Below, one piece after another: positions 18,725 through 27,814 of a stretch of 64,000 nt of DNA. Both the position numbers and the translations under genes were made by a program. Source of the DNA: Desulfobacter vibrioformis DSM 8776 (GTDB taxonomy: Bacteria; Desulfobacterota; Desulfobacteria; Desulfobacterales; Desulfobacteraceae); NCBI RefSeq assembly GCF_000745975.1, contig NZ_KN050796.1, positions 80,351 to 144,350 on the forward strand, given 5' to 3'. The notes beneath the pieces are model-generated. The model worked only from the letters and a program-made list of their open reading frames with translations. It ran no database searches and was not told where the DNA came from. Every line of letters starts with the position of its first letter. The stretch's first letter is position 1.

Positions 18725-19432
18725 TTAATCCCTTGCTACGCCAAGCAGGCTGAGCAGATGAACAAACAAACCCATAAAATCAAGGTAAAGGCTTAAGGCA
18801 CCAAGAATCGCGCCTTTGCGGACCATGGCACCCGTTGCATTCGCGGGCAGGGTAACTGCCATGGATTTCAGTTTCTGGGTATCATAGGCGGTAAGACCTG
18901 TGAACAGGATAACCGCAACCATGGAAATAATGGTCTGCATGGCTGAGCTGTGCAGGAATACATTGACAATCATGGCAATAATTATACCGATCAGGCCCAT
19001 CATCAGAAACTGGCCCATACCGGTAAGGTCTTTTTTCGTTATCATGCCGTAAACGCTTGCGGCACCGAATGTCGCAGCGCAAATAAAAAAGGTGGAGGCA
19101 ATGGATGCCCGGGTATAAACCATAAATATTGGGGCAATGCATATGCCGTAAAGGACAGTCAGGCCCACATAAAGCCCTGTGGCCGTGCTGGCCTGCATCC
19201 TTTGAATCCGTGCACTGATAAATCCGCACATGACAATAAGACCGATGAACAATACCCATGGCATGATGGGGTTGCCGTATACGGCCTGCATCACGGCAGG
19301 GCTTTCAGATACAGCATATGAGGTCAAACCGGTGGCGGCAAGACCGATGGCCATCCAGTTGTATGTGCTTCTGATAAATGTATTGACCCGGGTCATGACC
19401 CCGGATTGTTGATAGGAAAGATTTGTATTCAT
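18725..19432 (-). CDS. Bax inhibitor-1 / YccA family membrane protein
   Basis: 235 residues with seven predicted membrane helices and the family features: an N-terminal cytoplasmic segment ending RSTYNWMAIGLAATGLTSY, a middle VGLTVLYGICIAPIFM, and the C-terminal TAYDTQKLKSMA with the conserved Asp of the calcium/pH-sensing pair. Bacterial relatives are inner-membrane proteins that leak calcium or interact with FtsH-type quality control; no role is fixed here. An AAGGAG site lies 6 nt before the ATG. It stands alone between glmM and the DtxR-like gene. Confidence 0.9.
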   Translation of the reverse strand: MNTNLSYQQSGVMTRVNTFIRSTYNWMAIGLAATGLTSYAVSESPAVMQAVYGNPIMPWVLFIGLIVMCGFISARIQRMQASTATGLYVGLTVLYGICIAPIFMVYTRASIASTFFICAATFGAASVYGMITKKDLTGMGQFLMMGLIGIIIAMIVNVFLHSSAMQTIISMVAVILFTGLTAYDTQKLKSMAVTLPANATGAMVRKGAILGALSLYLDFMGLFVHLLSLLGVARD

Positions 19433-19596
19433 TGCGTCTCCTTTTTTTTCAGGTTAGTCCGGTTGCGTGATCTGATATTTTACAATAATATAACACGGGC
19501 AGGGCATATTTCAATACAGTCACCCTGGAATTTTGTACCGGCCCTGCATGTGCTGGTCCGTGAATGGACCCTGTTTTTAGTAGACGGTCAGGTGAT

Positions 19597-20004
19597 TTAA
19601 ATGCCTTCCCGGTGGGGGCAATCGTCCATGGTTTGAATGAAGGCCTGGAATTTTTTAAAGGTGGATGTGTCCATGGCATGTTCCATGCGGCATGCTGTTT
19701 CGTCAGCCTTTTGTTCTTCCACGCCGATAAAGCGGATCAGAAAATCCCTTAACATAATATGGCGTTTTTCTATCTCTTTGGCTATTTTTTCACCTTTGGG
19801 GGTTAAGGTTACATAGCCGTAGGGCTCATAATTGATCAGTTCCTGGGCAGCCAGTTTTTTGAGCATCCCGGTGACGGAACCGCGCTTGATGTCGAGCCGT
19901 TCGGCGATATCCTTTGACCTGGCAACCGTATTGGTGGTCTGAAGTTCAAGTATGGTTTCAAGATAGTCTTCCAGGCTTTCGGACAGGTCAATTAATTTTG
20001 TCAT
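19597..20004 (-). CDS. DtxR/MntR-family metal-dependent repressor
   Basis: 135 residues, the short MntR-like form without an SH3 domain. It begins with the winged helix (SESLEDYLETILELQ, SKDIAERLDIKRGSVTGMLKKL) and continues with a dimerisation helix set. Likely metal ligands are Asp/Glu in EDYLETI, His in EKRHIML, and Glu/His in ADETACRMEHAM, all at family positions. It represses metal uptake genes when iron or manganese is plentiful. No transporter lies next to it. GGAGG precedes the ATG, and a perfect inverted repeat at 20051-20066 upstream could be its own operator. Confidence 0.9.
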   Translation of the reverse strand: MTKLIDLSESLEDYLETILELQTTNTVARSKDIAERLDIKRGSVTGMLKKLAAQELINYEPYGYVTLTPKGEKIAKEIEKRHIMLRDFLIRFIGVEEQKADETACRMEHAMDTSTFKKFQAFIQTMDDCPHREGI

Positions 20005-20050
20005 TCATTTTCCTCCGGTTGAAATTTAGCATATCTTATAATGGAGCGTC

Positions 20051-20066
20051 TTGATAAGTTTATCAA
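20051..20066. promoter_or_regulatory. Inverted repeat upstream of the DtxR-like gene, possible operator
   Basis: TTGATAA and TTATCAA flank a 2-nt centre, a perfect 7+7 palindrome about 50 bp before the repressor's start codon and in the divergent region shared with lon. The spacing suits a dimeric repressor. The sequence does not match a known MntR box that I can recall, so operator function is inference. Confidence 0.4.
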
Positions 20067-20224
20067 TATATTTTTTGAAAGTTTTAAAAAATATTAGGCA
20101 TTGTATTACATTTTGCAAGTTAAGTCTAAAGTGTTGTCAGACCGTAAAATCTGGTTATAGTATTAGAACATGTTGTTGCAACCTTTACCAGTAAACAATA
20201 ACTTTTAATGATAGAGGTAACCCT

Positions 20225-22624
20225 ATGAGCGATGATCCCAGACCCATTACGCCTGAGATTGTAACAGAAGAGGAAGAAGAAAATAAAAACAAAGGCGGGC
20301 TGGTTGCTCAGACCACCCGGCCTAAAATTTTGTATCTTGTTCCCATTACCGGACGTCCCCACCTGCCGGCACAGGTTCAGCCTTTGTTTGTCAGCAAAAA
20401 GCGCTGGGAAGAGACACTGGCCAAATCAGCCAAGGAAAACCAGGGTCTTTTAGGCCTTTCTTATTTCAGTGAAGTCAAGGGGAAATACGTATATAAAGAA
20501 GATTTTCCCAAGATCGGATGTGTTGTGCGCATGCTCAATATCCAGGAAGTGCAGGATAATCTGCAGTTCATTGCCCAGGGCCTGGAACGGTTTAAAATTA
20601 AAAAGTTTTTGTCTGACAAGCCGCCCTTTGTGGCGGAAGTGGAATATTTTCCCGAATCCAAGGACGATGAGGATAAGGTCAAGGCCTATGCCATTTCCAT
20701 TATTTCAAGCATCAAGCAGCTTTTGTCCCTGAATCCTTTGTATTCCGAAGAACTCAAACAGTACCTGAACCGTTTTTCACCGGACCAGCCTTCGCCCCTG
20801 ACTGATTTTGCGGCAGGCATTACCACGGCTTCCGGGGATGATCTGCAGGATATCCTTGAAACCGAATCCATTCTGGACCGGATGAAAAAGGTGATGATGC
20901 TTCTGCAAAAGGAGATTGAGATCGCCAAGCTGCAGACAAAAATCCAGAAGGACATCAACATCCAGGTGGATGACAATAAACGTAAGTTTTTTCTCAAAGA
21001 GCAGCTTAAAGCCATCCAGAAAGAGCTTGGCATTCAAAAGGACGACAAAACGTCTGATGTGGATAAGTTCAAGGAACGGTTTGCAGACCTTCACCCGCCC
21101 GAGCATGTGGTCAAACGCTTTGACGAGGAAATTGAAAAGCTGTCCGTACTTGAAACCGGGTCTTCGGAATACGGGGTGACCCGTAACTATCTGGACTGGG
21201 TCACCTCTTTTCCCTGGGGTGTGTATTCCAAAGACAAGATTGATATAGCGCGGGCCGAAAAGGTCCTTGACCGGGATCATGCCGGGCTCTCCGATGTCAA
21301 GGAGCGGATCATCGAATTCTTTGCCGCAGGCGTGTATAAAAAGGATATTTCAGGGTCCATCATTTTGTTTGTGGGACCGCCCGGTGTGGGAAAAACCTCC
21401 ATTGGCAAGTCCATTGCCGAAGCTTTGGGCCGAAAGTTTTATCGGTTTTCCCTAGGGGGAATGCGTGACGAGGCCGAGATCAAGGGGCACCGGCGCACCT
21501 ATGTGGGGGCTTTGCCCGGCAAACTGGTCCAGGCGTTGAAAGACACGGCCGTGGCCAACCCTGTGATCATGCTTGATGAGGTTGACAAGATAGGCGCATC
21601 CTACCAGGGGGATCCTGCTTCGGCATTGCTGGAAGTGCTGGATCCCGAGCAGAATTCAGAGTTTTTGGATCATTACCTGGATCTTCGCATTGATCTGTCC
21701 AAGGTGCTGTTCATCTGCACGGCCAATACCCTGGACACCATCCCGGGTCCTTTGCTGGACCGTATGGACCGTATTAATTTAAGCGGGTATATCACCTCCG
21801 AAAAGATGGAGATCGCAAGAAAGCATCTGTGGCCCAGGCTTTTGAAACGAAATAAGCTCAATGCCGCCACCATTACCATCACCGATCCCACCATCCGGCA
21901 TCTCATTGAAGGCTATGCCCGGGAAGCCGGGGTCCGTAACCTTGAAAAGCTTTTGAACAAGATCATCCGCAAAAGCATTGTCAGGATTTTAAAGGAGAAA
22001 AAAGAGAAGATACAGATCAACATCAAGTCCCTGGAAGAACTGCTGGGGCCGCCTATGTTCACCCCTGAAAAGCAGATGACAGGGACGGGCATTGTGACAG
22101 GCCTGGCCTGGACCGCCATGGGCGGTGCCACGTTGTCCATTGAGGCGGTGAAGGTGCATGAAAAAAATTCCGGGTTCCAGCTGACCGGAAAGCTTGGGGA
22201 TGTGATGCAGGAATCCGCATCCATTGCGCTTTCCCATGTGCGATCCTCATCAAAGAGCTACGGTATCAGTGATGGCTATTTTGACGAGGCTTTTATTCAT
22301 ATCCATGTGCCCGAAGGGGCCACGCCCAAGGACGGACCCAGTGCAGGTATCACCATTGCCACGGCCATTGTGTCCCTGGCGTCTGGCCGGCAGATCAAAA
22401 GACTTTTAGCCATGACCGGCGAGATTACACTGACCGGTGATGTTCTGCCCGTGGGCGGTATTAAGGAGAAAATTATTGCGGCCCGGCGGGTGGGCATCAA
22501 AGAGATCATCCTGCCCCAGGGGTGTACCAGTGATTTTAAAAATCTGCCCGAATATATCAAGGAGGGCATTGAGTTTCATTTTGTGAAAAAATACAAAGAG
22601 GTATATAAGATCGTTTTTGAGTAA
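20225..22624 (+). CDS. lon: ATP-dependent protease Lon (LonA type)
   Basis: 799 residues with the full LonA order. The N-terminal substrate domain (~30-235, LVPITGRPHLPAQVQPLFV) leads to a coiled linker (KRKFFLKEQLKAIQKELG). The AAA+ module follows, with Walker A GPPGVGKTSIGKS (~382) and Walker B VIMLDEVDKIG. The peptidase domain holds Ser in PKDGPSAGITIA (~698) and Lys in LPVGGIKEKIIAARR (~741), the catalytic dyad. It degrades misfolded and regulatory proteins in the cytoplasm. The N-terminus has a run of acidic residues. AGAGG lies before the ATG. A terminator follows directly. Confidence 0.96.
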   Translation: MSDDPRPITPEIVTEEEEENKNKGGLVAQTTRPKILYLVPITGRPHLPAQVQPLFVSKKRWEETLAKSAKENQGLLGLSYFSEVKGKYVYKEDFPKIGCVVRMLNIQEVQDNLQFIAQGLERFKIKKFLSDKPPFVAEVEYFPESKDDEDKVKAYAISIISSIKQLLSLNPLYSEELKQYLNRFSPDQPSPLTDFAAGITTASGDDLQDILETESILDRMKKVMMLLQKEIEIAKLQTKIQKDINIQVDDNKRKFFLKEQLKAIQKELGIQKDDKTSDVDKFKERFADLHPPEHVVKRFDEEIEKLSVLETGSSEYGVTRNYLDWVTSFPWGVYSKDKIDIARAEKVLDRDHAGLSDVKERIIEFFAAGVYKKDISGSIILFVGPPGVGKTSIGKSIAEALGRKFYRFSLGGMRDEAEIKGHRRTYVGALPGKLVQALKDTAVANPVIMLDEVDKIGASYQGDPASALLEVLDPEQNSEFLDHYLDLRIDLSKVLFICTANTLDTIPGPLLDRMDRINLSGYITSEKMEIARKHLWPRLLKRNKLNAATITITDPTIRHLIEGYAREAGVRNLEKLLNKIIRKSIVRILKEKKEKIQINIKSLEELLGPPMFTPEKQMTGTGIVTGLAWTAMGGATLSIEAVKVHEKNSGFQLTGKLGDVMQESASIALSHVRSSSKSYGISDGYFDEAFIHIHVPEGATPKDGPSAGITIATAIVSLASGRQIKRLLAMTGEITLTGDVLPVGGIKEKIIAARRVGIKEIILPQGCTSDFKNLPEYIKEGIEFHFVKKYKEVYKIVFE

Positions 22625-22651
22625 ACCGTGTTTCCATGGCCCTGACTGAAA

Positions 22652-22705
22652 AAGAGCGCCGTCCCGGAATACTTCAGCAGATTCGGGGCGGCACTCTTAT
22701 TTTTT
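22652..22705. terminator. Bidirectional terminator between lon and the adenosine kinase gene
   Basis: AAGAGCGCCGTCCCGGAAT (22652-22670) pairs with ATTCGGGGCGGCACTCTT (22681-22698) with minor bulges, followed by TATTTTTTT. An A-run on the other side suits the convergent kinase gene. Confidence 0.8.
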
Positions 22706-22715
22706 TCTGCGGCCC

Positions 22716-23690
22716 TTATACCGTTGCCCTGATTTTTTCCCACACAGGGCCCGGGATATGGGCGCCCATGATCTGGCACACCTCGTATCCGCACATGGAT
22801 CCTAACTGGCCGCTTTTTTCAATGGAAAGGCCGTTGGCAATGCCGTATAAAAAGCCGGCTGCCCACAGATCTCCTGCACCGGTGGTGTCCACCGGCGCAT
22901 TTCCTTTTACCGGCGCAATGCGGGTGACGGCATTATCATGCCGGATATAGCTGCCCCGGCTTCCCACTTTTAAAATCGCATATTCAACATTGACAGACAG
23001 CTTTTCAAGGGCGGCAATTTCATCTGATGATTCCCCGGTATAGGCCCTTGCCTCGTCCTCGTTGGCAATGAGGATATCCACATATTCCTTGACCAGGTCT
23101 GCCAGGATATCTTTGGATGCATTGACCACTTCAAAGCTTGCCAGATCCAGGGCCACCAAAGCCCCGGCCGCTTTAGCCGCTTTGACCGCGGCCATCATCA
23201 GGTCCCGGTTAAACAGCAAATAGCCTTCCACAAGGGCTATGGCCGTGTCTGAAAACATCTGAGGGGTAACGATGGCAGGATCCAGCAGGCTTGACGCACC
23301 AAGATCCGTGAACATGGAACGCTGGGCGTCCGGTGTGACAATGGACAACACCTTGCCTGTGGGGGTGTCAAAGTAGCTGAGCACAGGTTCCACCCGGCAG
23401 GCCCGGACTTTGTCTTCAAAAATATCCCCGTATTCGTCTTTTCCCCGGGCCCCGATGAACCTGGCTGCACCGCCAAGGTTGCCCACACCCAGGATGGTGT
23501 TGCAGGCGGCCCCACCGGGTACAATCACCGGTGTCCGGGACGAGGCTGATATGATGGCCTGCTGTTCATCTGCCGTCACATAGGTCATTCCGCCTTTTTC
23601 TTTGTTCAGGTTTTGTAAGAATTCATCGGTCTCGTTGATAAGAACGTCCACCAAAGCAGAGCCGACTCCGGTGATGGTATTGGAAGGCAT
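22716..23690 (-). CDS. PfkB-family sugar/nucleoside kinase, probably adenosine kinase
   Basis: 324 residues of the ribokinase fold. The N-terminal GVGSALVDVLINETD and the glycine pair of the sugar site (VPGGAACNTILGVGNLGGAA) are present, as is the C-terminal PfkB signature DTTGAGDLWAAGFLYG with the catalytic Asp. Family members accept ribose, fructose or adenosine. The neighbours metK and ahcY point to adenosine: S-adenosylhomocysteine hydrolase releases adenosine, and phosphorylation to AMP would pull that reaction forward. Substrate is therefore inferred from context. It is transcribed away from metK. Confidence 0.85.
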   Translation of the reverse strand: MPSNTITGVGSALVDVLINETDEFLQNLNKEKGGMTYVTADEQQAIISASSRTPVIVPGGAACNTILGVGNLGGAARFIGARGKDEYGDIFEDKVRACRVEPVLSYFDTPTGKVLSIVTPDAQRSMFTDLGASSLLDPAIVTPQMFSDTAIALVEGYLLFNRDLMMAAVKAAKAAGALVALDLASFEVVNASKDILADLVKEYVDILIANEDEARAYTGESSDEIAALEKLSVNVEYAILKVGSRGSYIRHDNAVTRIAPVKGNAPVDTTGAGDLWAAGFLYGIANGLSIEKSGQLGSMCGYEVCQIMGAHIPGPVWEKIRATV

Positions 23691-23710
23691 AATATATCTC
23701 CAGTTTTAAG

Positions 23711-23777
23711 TGTCCGGACGAAAAGTCACCCATCTGCTGCGCCCTGCATCTGGGGCAAATTTTCGTCCAAACACGGG
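23711..23777. repeat. Intergenic palindromic repeat, copy A
   Basis: GGACGAAAA (23716-23724) and TTTTCGTCC (23760-23768) form the outer arms. The interior has CACCCATCTGC and TGCATCTGGGG. The same order of elements recurs at 27349-27417 and, in longer form, at 35773-35896. All copies are intergenic. The stretch 23778-24025 that follows is AT-rich and holds only possible promoter elements for metK (TTGACA at 23911). Confidence 0.75.
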
Positions 23778-24025
23778 TTTCCGTTCAGGCACTATGAATA
23801 AGTGTTGTTTTAAAAATGGTGATTATCATCAAAAAGTCCGGCTCCATTGTCAAGGTATTTTATAATATTTATGCAAATATAAAGATATCTTGATATATTT
23901 TTATAGATCATTGACAATGATGGCGATAAGTGCCATTAATATAAAAGTTTTTAATTTTTTCGCATTGGTTTGATGAATCTGAAATTTTATATAACCCCCA
24001 TGTCCTAGCGGACACAACGAAGCAT

Positions 24026-24110
24026 GAAACTAAAGACACCAACAATGCGGGCTAAAATGGGCGCCCCAGGCGCTTCGCCCTCTTGTTTCCTGTATCTTGT
24101 CTCTAGTTTC
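24026..24110 (+). promoter_or_regulatory. Structured 5' leader of metK
   Basis: GAAACTAAAGACA (24026-24038) pairs with TGTCTCTAGTTTC (24098-24110) at 12 of 13 positions, closing an ~60-nt interior that contains a GC-rich hairpin (GCGCC 24061-24065 with GGCGC 24069-24073). The closing stem ends 10 nt before the ribosome site AGGAG of metK. Position before an S-adenosylmethionine synthetase gene suggests feedback control by a riboswitch or attenuator. I cannot match it to the SAM-I, SAM-II, SAM/SAH or SAH consensus. Confidence 0.5.
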
Positions 24111-24130
24111 TTATAAAAAAAGGAGATATC

Positions 24131-25303
24131 ATGTCAGAAAATAAATCTTTTCTGTTTACATCCGAGTCAGTGACCGAAGGCCATCCTGACAAGGTGGCAG
24201 ATGCCATCTCAGACAGCATTCTCGATGCCATCATGGCCGAAGACAAAAAATGCCGGGTCGCCTGCGAGACACTGGTGACAACAGGTCTTGCCATGGTGGC
24301 CGGCGAAATTACAACCGACTGCTATGTGGATATTCCCGCAGTGGTCAGGGAAACCATTAAGGATATTGGTTACAACTCTTCAAATATGGGCTTTGACTGG
24401 CAGACATGTTCTGTAATCACCAGTATTGACCAGCAGAGCGCCGACATTGCCCAGGGCGTGAATGAGGGCGACGGGCTTTACAAGGAACAGGGTGCCGGCG
24501 ACCAGGGCCTGATGTTCGGTTTTGCCACCAATGAGACCGAAGAGCTGATGCCCATGCCCATCATTTATGCCCATAGACTGACCAAACGGTTGGCCCAGGT
24601 CCGGAAGAACGGGGCCCTTGACTTTCTGCGCCCTGACGGAAAATCACAAGTCAGCATCGAATATGTGGACGGCGTACCCAAACGGGTTGACACGGTGGTT
24701 GTCTCTACCCAGCACTCACCGGATGTCTCCTATGATGATCTGAAGTCGGCCATAATCAAGGACGTGATTAAAAAAGTGATCCCCGGGGAGATGATGGATG
24801 GTGACACCCGGTTTTTCATCAACCCCACCGGCCGTTTTGTTGTGGGCGGACCCATGGGCGACTGTGGTGTGACAGGACGTAAAATCATCGTGGACACGTA
24901 TGGCGGCCAGGGCAGCCACGGCGGCGGTTGTTTTTCCGGAAAAGATCCTTCCAAGGTTGACCGGTCCGCCTCTTATATGGGCCGTTATGTGGCCAAGAAC
25001 CTGGTGGCTGCAGGACTTGCCGACAAATGCGAAGTACAGATCGCCTATGCCATCGGCGTGGCCGAACCGGTATCCATGATGGTGGATTTCATGGGAACAG
25101 GCAAAATTGCCGAATCAAAAGCCAGTGAAATTATCAAAGAGGTGTTTGACCTGCGGCCGGCAGGCATCATCAAAGAGCTGGACCTGCTGCGTCCCATTTA
25201 CAGAAAAACATCTGCCTACGGGCATTTTGGACGCAAAGACCCTGATTTTTACTGGGAAAGAACCACTAAAGCCGACCAGATCAGATCCCTTGCAGGGTTA
25301 TAA
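24131..25303 (+). CDS. metK: S-adenosylmethionine synthetase
   Basis: 390 residues, standard length. It makes S-adenosylmethionine from methionine and ATP. Motifs are the ATP-binding [18 protein letters not shown] near the N-terminus, [12 protein letters not shown] (~120), and the lysine- and phosphate-binding [20 protein letters not shown] (~258-277). The ribosome site AGGAG lies 6 nt before ATG. It is followed after 21 nt by ahcY, so synthesis of the methyl donor and removal of its by-product are coexpressed. A structured leader precedes it. Confidence 0.97.
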   Translation: MSENKSFLFTSESVTEGHPDKVADAISDSILDAIMAEDKKCRVACETLVTTGLAMVAGEITTDCYVDIPAVVRETIKDIGYNSSNMGFDWQTCSVITSIDQQSADIAQGVNEGDGLYKEQGAGDQGLMFGFATNETEELMPMPIIYAHRLTKRLAQVRKNGALDFLRPDGKSQVSIEYVDGVPKRVDTVVVSTQHSPDVSYDDLKSAIIKDVIKKVIPGEMMDGDTRFFINPTGRFVVGGPMGDCGVTGRKIIVDTYGGQGSHGGGCFSGKDPSKVDRSASYMGRYVAKNLVAAGLADKCEVQIAYAIGVAEPVSMMVDFMGTGKIAESKASEIIKEVFDLRPAGIIKELDLLRPIYRKTSAYGHFGRKDPDFYWERTTKADQIRSLAGL

Positions 25304-25324
25304 TTTAAAGTAAAAGGAGTTTTT

Positions 25325-26767
25325 ATGAGTCAGAAGGAAGATAACGAATGTATACATTTGGACCTGTCTTTACCCTATAAGGTCAAGGACATAGGTCTGG
25401 CCGAAGACGGGCACAAGGACATGCAGCTGTCTGAAAAAGAGATGCCCGGGCTTATGGCCATCCGGGAAAAATACGGTTCCCAGAAACCGCTCAAGGGCCT
25501 GAAAATTACCGGCAGCCTGCATATGACCATTCAAACGGCCATGCTTATTGATACATTGTATGAACTGGGTGCGGACCTGCGCTGGGCCTCATGCAATATT
25601 TTTTCCACCCAGGACCATGCTGCCGCTGCGATCGCCGACAAGGGCACGGCTGCTGTATTTGCATGGAAGGGCGAAACCCTTGAAGAATTCTGGTGGTGTA
25701 CGGAACAGGCCCTTACCTGGCCGGACGGATCCGGTCCGGACCTGATCGTGGACGACGGCGGCGATGCCACTCTGTTTGTTCACCAAGGGGTTAAAGCTGA
25801 GGCTGATCCATCTATTTTTGACAATAAAGTCAACAGCCTGGATGAGCGCTGTCTCATGGACCGGCTGCAGGTCAGTTATCATCAGGATAACCAGCGCTGG
25901 ACAAATATTGCCAAAAAGATTCGCGGCGTCTCCGAGGAGACCACAACCGGTGTTCACCGGTTGTACCACCTTGCCTCTGCCGGTGAGCTGCTGTTCCCGG
26001 CCATCAATGTCAATGATTCAGTGACCAAATCCAAATTTGACAACCTTTACGGCTGCCGGGAATCACTGGCCGATGGTATCAAACGGGCCACAGACGTGAT
26101 GCTTGCAGGCAAAACAGTAGTTGTGGCCGGATACGGGGATGTGGGCAAAGGGTGTGCTGCTTCCATGAAAGGGTACGGCGCCATAGTACTGGTTACCGAG
26201 ATTGATCCCATCTGCGCACTCCAAGCCGCCATGGAGGGCTACGAGGTGGTCACCATGGACCAGGCCGTAACCCGGGGCGATATTTTTGTTACGGCCACGG
26301 GCAACTATCATGTCATTACCGGTGCCCACATTGCACAGATGAAAGATGAATCCATCATCTGCAACATCGGGCACTTTGACAGTGAGATTGAGATGAGTTT
26401 TCTGGATAACCATCCCGACGCCCAGAAGATAACGATCAAGCCCCAGGTGGACAAGTGGATACTGCCTTCGGGCCGTTCGGTCATTGTCCTGGCCGAAGGG
26501 CGTCTGGTCAACCTTGGCTGTGCCACAGGGCATCCCAGTTTCGTCATGAGCAACAGCTTTTCCAACCAGACCCTGGCCCAGATCAAACTGGCCCAGGAGG
26601 ACCTGGAGAAAAAAGTATATACCCTGCCCAAGGAACTGGATGAAGAAGTGGCAAGACTGCACCTGAAAAATCTGTCCGTTTCTCTGACAGAACTGACCCA
26701 GGAACAGGCTGATTATATTGGTGTGTCTGTCAAAGGTCCGTTCAAACCGGATTATTACCGGTATTAA
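25325..26767 (+). CDS. ahcY: Adenosylhomocysteinase (SAH hydrolase)
   Basis: 480 residues. It reversibly splits S-adenosylhomocysteine into homocysteine and adenosine, using bound NAD. Seen: substrate region [17 protein letters not shown], active-site Asp in [16 protein letters not shown]-binding [17 protein letters not shown] (~265), and the C-terminal substrate/NAD tail ending FKPDYYRY. The length with an inserted segment after residue ~150 is of the longer bacterial/eukaryotic type. AAGGAG precedes the ATG. It forms an operon with metK and ends at a terminator. Confidence 0.97.
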   Translation: MSQKEDNECIHLDLSLPYKVKDIGLAEDGHKDMQLSEKEMPGLMAIREKYGSQKPLKGLKITGSLHMTIQTAMLIDTLYELGADLRWASCNIFSTQDHAAAAIADKGTAAVFAWKGETLEEFWWCTEQALTWPDGSGPDLIVDDGGDATLFVHQGVKAEADPSIFDNKVNSLDERCLMDRLQVSYHQDNQRWTNIAKKIRGVSEETTTGVHRLYHLASAGELLFPAINVNDSVTKSKFDNLYGCRESLADGIKRATDVMLAGKTVVVAGYGDVGKGCAASMKGYGAIVLVTEIDPICALQAAMEGYEVVTMDQAVTRGDIFVTATGNYHVITGAHIAQMKDESIICNIGHFDSEIEMSFLDNHPDAQKITIKPQVDKWILPSGRSVIVLAEGRLVNLGCATGHPSFVMSNSFSNQTLAQIKLAQEDLEKKVYTLPKELDEEVARLHLKNLSVSLTELTQEQADYIGVSVKGPFKPDYYRY

Positions 26768-26790
26768 TCCCTGCCCGCAAATCATGTAAA

Positions 26791-26822
26791 AAAGGCGGCC
26801 TTTGCGAAGGGGCCGCCTTTTT
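26791..26822 (+). terminator. Terminator after ahcY
   Basis: AAAGGCGGCC (26791-26800) pairs perfectly with GGCCGCCTTT (26811-26820), followed by TTT, 24 nt after the ahcY stop codon. Confidence 0.85.
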
Positions 26823-27080
26823 GCATTCTAAATTCTGAATACGGACTGTTGAACCTGATGTTCAGAAAAGTGAATTCTTATATTTTATAAAATTATCAAT
26901 AAGTTATATTTAGAATGTCAATGTAATGACATGTGAATGTCAAAAAATTTGAACTTTTTGCCCGGCATGGGGGCATAAAAAAAGGTAGAAGCTGACGTGT
27001 AGAAATGAGAAATAATGAATTTATCAAAAAAATCAATATATTAGGTTTTTAAAAATATTTTAACAAAAGACCTGTTGTGT

Positions 27081-27098
27081 TTGGCACATCATTTGCTA
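27081..27098 (+). promoter_or_regulatory. Sigma-54 promoter of a putative small RNA
   Basis: TTGGCACATCATTTGCTA contains the -24 GG (27083-27084) and -12 GC (27095-27096) separated by exactly 10 nt, with TGGCAC and TTGC boxes at consensus. The start of transcription should be near 27108. No coding frame begins downstream before a strong terminator. Confidence 0.75.
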
Positions 27099-27107
27099 CT
27101 TATTATC

Positions 27108-27191
27108 TTCAAGTAACAAATATAGAACCAATTCATCTTTTTTTCCTTTTCCGAAGAAGGCTGCCGAAACCCGGCAGCCTTCTTTGGTTTT
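27108..27191 (+). ncRNA. Putative sigma-54-dependent small RNA
   Basis: A predicted transcript of about 80 nt runs from the sigma-54 start to a hairpin whose 16-bp stem (27151-27166 with 27172-27187, one G-T pair, 5-nt loop) is followed by TTTTAG. The 5' half is unstructured and A/U-rich with a long pyrimidine run (CTTTTTTTCCTTTTCC) that could pair with ribosome sites of target mRNAs. No ATG with a ribosome site is present. It lies in a 680-bp gap between ahcY and the molbindin-like gene. Existence is inferred from promoter plus terminator; targets are unknown. Confidence 0.6.
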
Positions 27192-27245
27192 AGAGGACTA
27201 CGAACGATCACGCCGGCACTCTGAATTTTAAGCCTGGAAGTACTA

Positions 27246-27358
27246 GGTAAAACGATTTAGGGATTCGGAAAAAATAAATGCCACAGATATAGAATGCCCG
27301 GGCTTAGTTAAAAATTTAAAAAGCCCGGGCATTGGATTTTGTTAAATCGTGTTTTACC
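27246..27358. repeat. Nested inverted repeat in the ahcY-molbindin gap
   Basis: Outer arms GGTAAAA-CGATTTA (27246-27259) and TAAATCG-TG-TTTTACC (27343-27358) enclose a perfect 13-bp inner stem, AATGCCCGGGCTT (27293-27305) with AAGCCCGGGCATT (27321-27333). The right end overlaps copy B of the intergenic repeat family. It could act as a terminator for the minus-strand gene downstream, or be a small non-autonomous element. No coding potential is seen. Confidence 0.6.
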
Positions 27359-27417
27359 GAAAAATCATCCGTCTGCGCTTTGCAATATCGGCAACTTTTC
27401 GTCCAAACACGTGTTTT
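27349..27417. repeat. Intergenic palindromic repeat, copy B
   Basis: This copy has ACCGAAAAATCATCCGTCTG on the left and ACTTTTCGTCCAAACACG on the right. The right arm is nearly identical to that of copy A (TTTTCGTCCAAACACG). The centre is shortened and has drifted. Confidence 0.65.
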
Positions 27418-27451
27418 GGTGTTTTGCGTTCAATTATTAAATAAAAGGTGA

Positions 27452-27658
27452 TCAGGCATCTAACATGACGCTGGTTGCTTTAATTACAACGGTCACTTCT
27501 TTTCCTGCTGCAATGCCCAATTTTTCTACGGAGCTGGTTGTAATGGCAGACGTAATCTCTACACCCGGTGCAATTTCAATGGTGGCCTCAGCCATTACCT
27601 GGCCTTTTTTAACTTCCTTGACAGTGCCCTTGATAAGATTTCGTGCGCTTAGTGTCAT
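27452..27658 (-). CDS. Molbindin-like TOBE-domain protein
   Basis: 68 residues from the ATG at 27658, which has AGGAAGG 7 nt upstream; an upstream in-frame start lacks one. The single TOBE/Mop domain has the expected pattern, SARNLIKGTVKEVKKGQVMA followed by IEIAPGVEITSAITTSSVEKLG and a VVIKATSVML strand. Such small proteins assemble as hexamers and store molybdate or tungstate in the cytoplasm. That fits an organism with molybdopterin enzymes like the one at 46.6 kb. It is a single gene with no transporter beside it. Confidence 0.88.
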   Translation of the reverse strand: MTLSARNLIKGTVKEVKKGQVMAEATIEIAPGVEITSAITTSSVEKLGIAAGKEVTVVIKATSVMLDA

Positions 27659-27814
27659 AATGAATTCCTTCCTCTTTATTAAATGCTTGAGCAATAAATT
27701 AATTTTTTGAAAAAGTCAATTGGAAATAATCTGACCTGTGATGATGCAGGTTATCCGTCATCTGCCGCAAGGCAGCCTGCTGGTTTCCACATGCATTCAG
27801 CGCCTGATTTTTAA

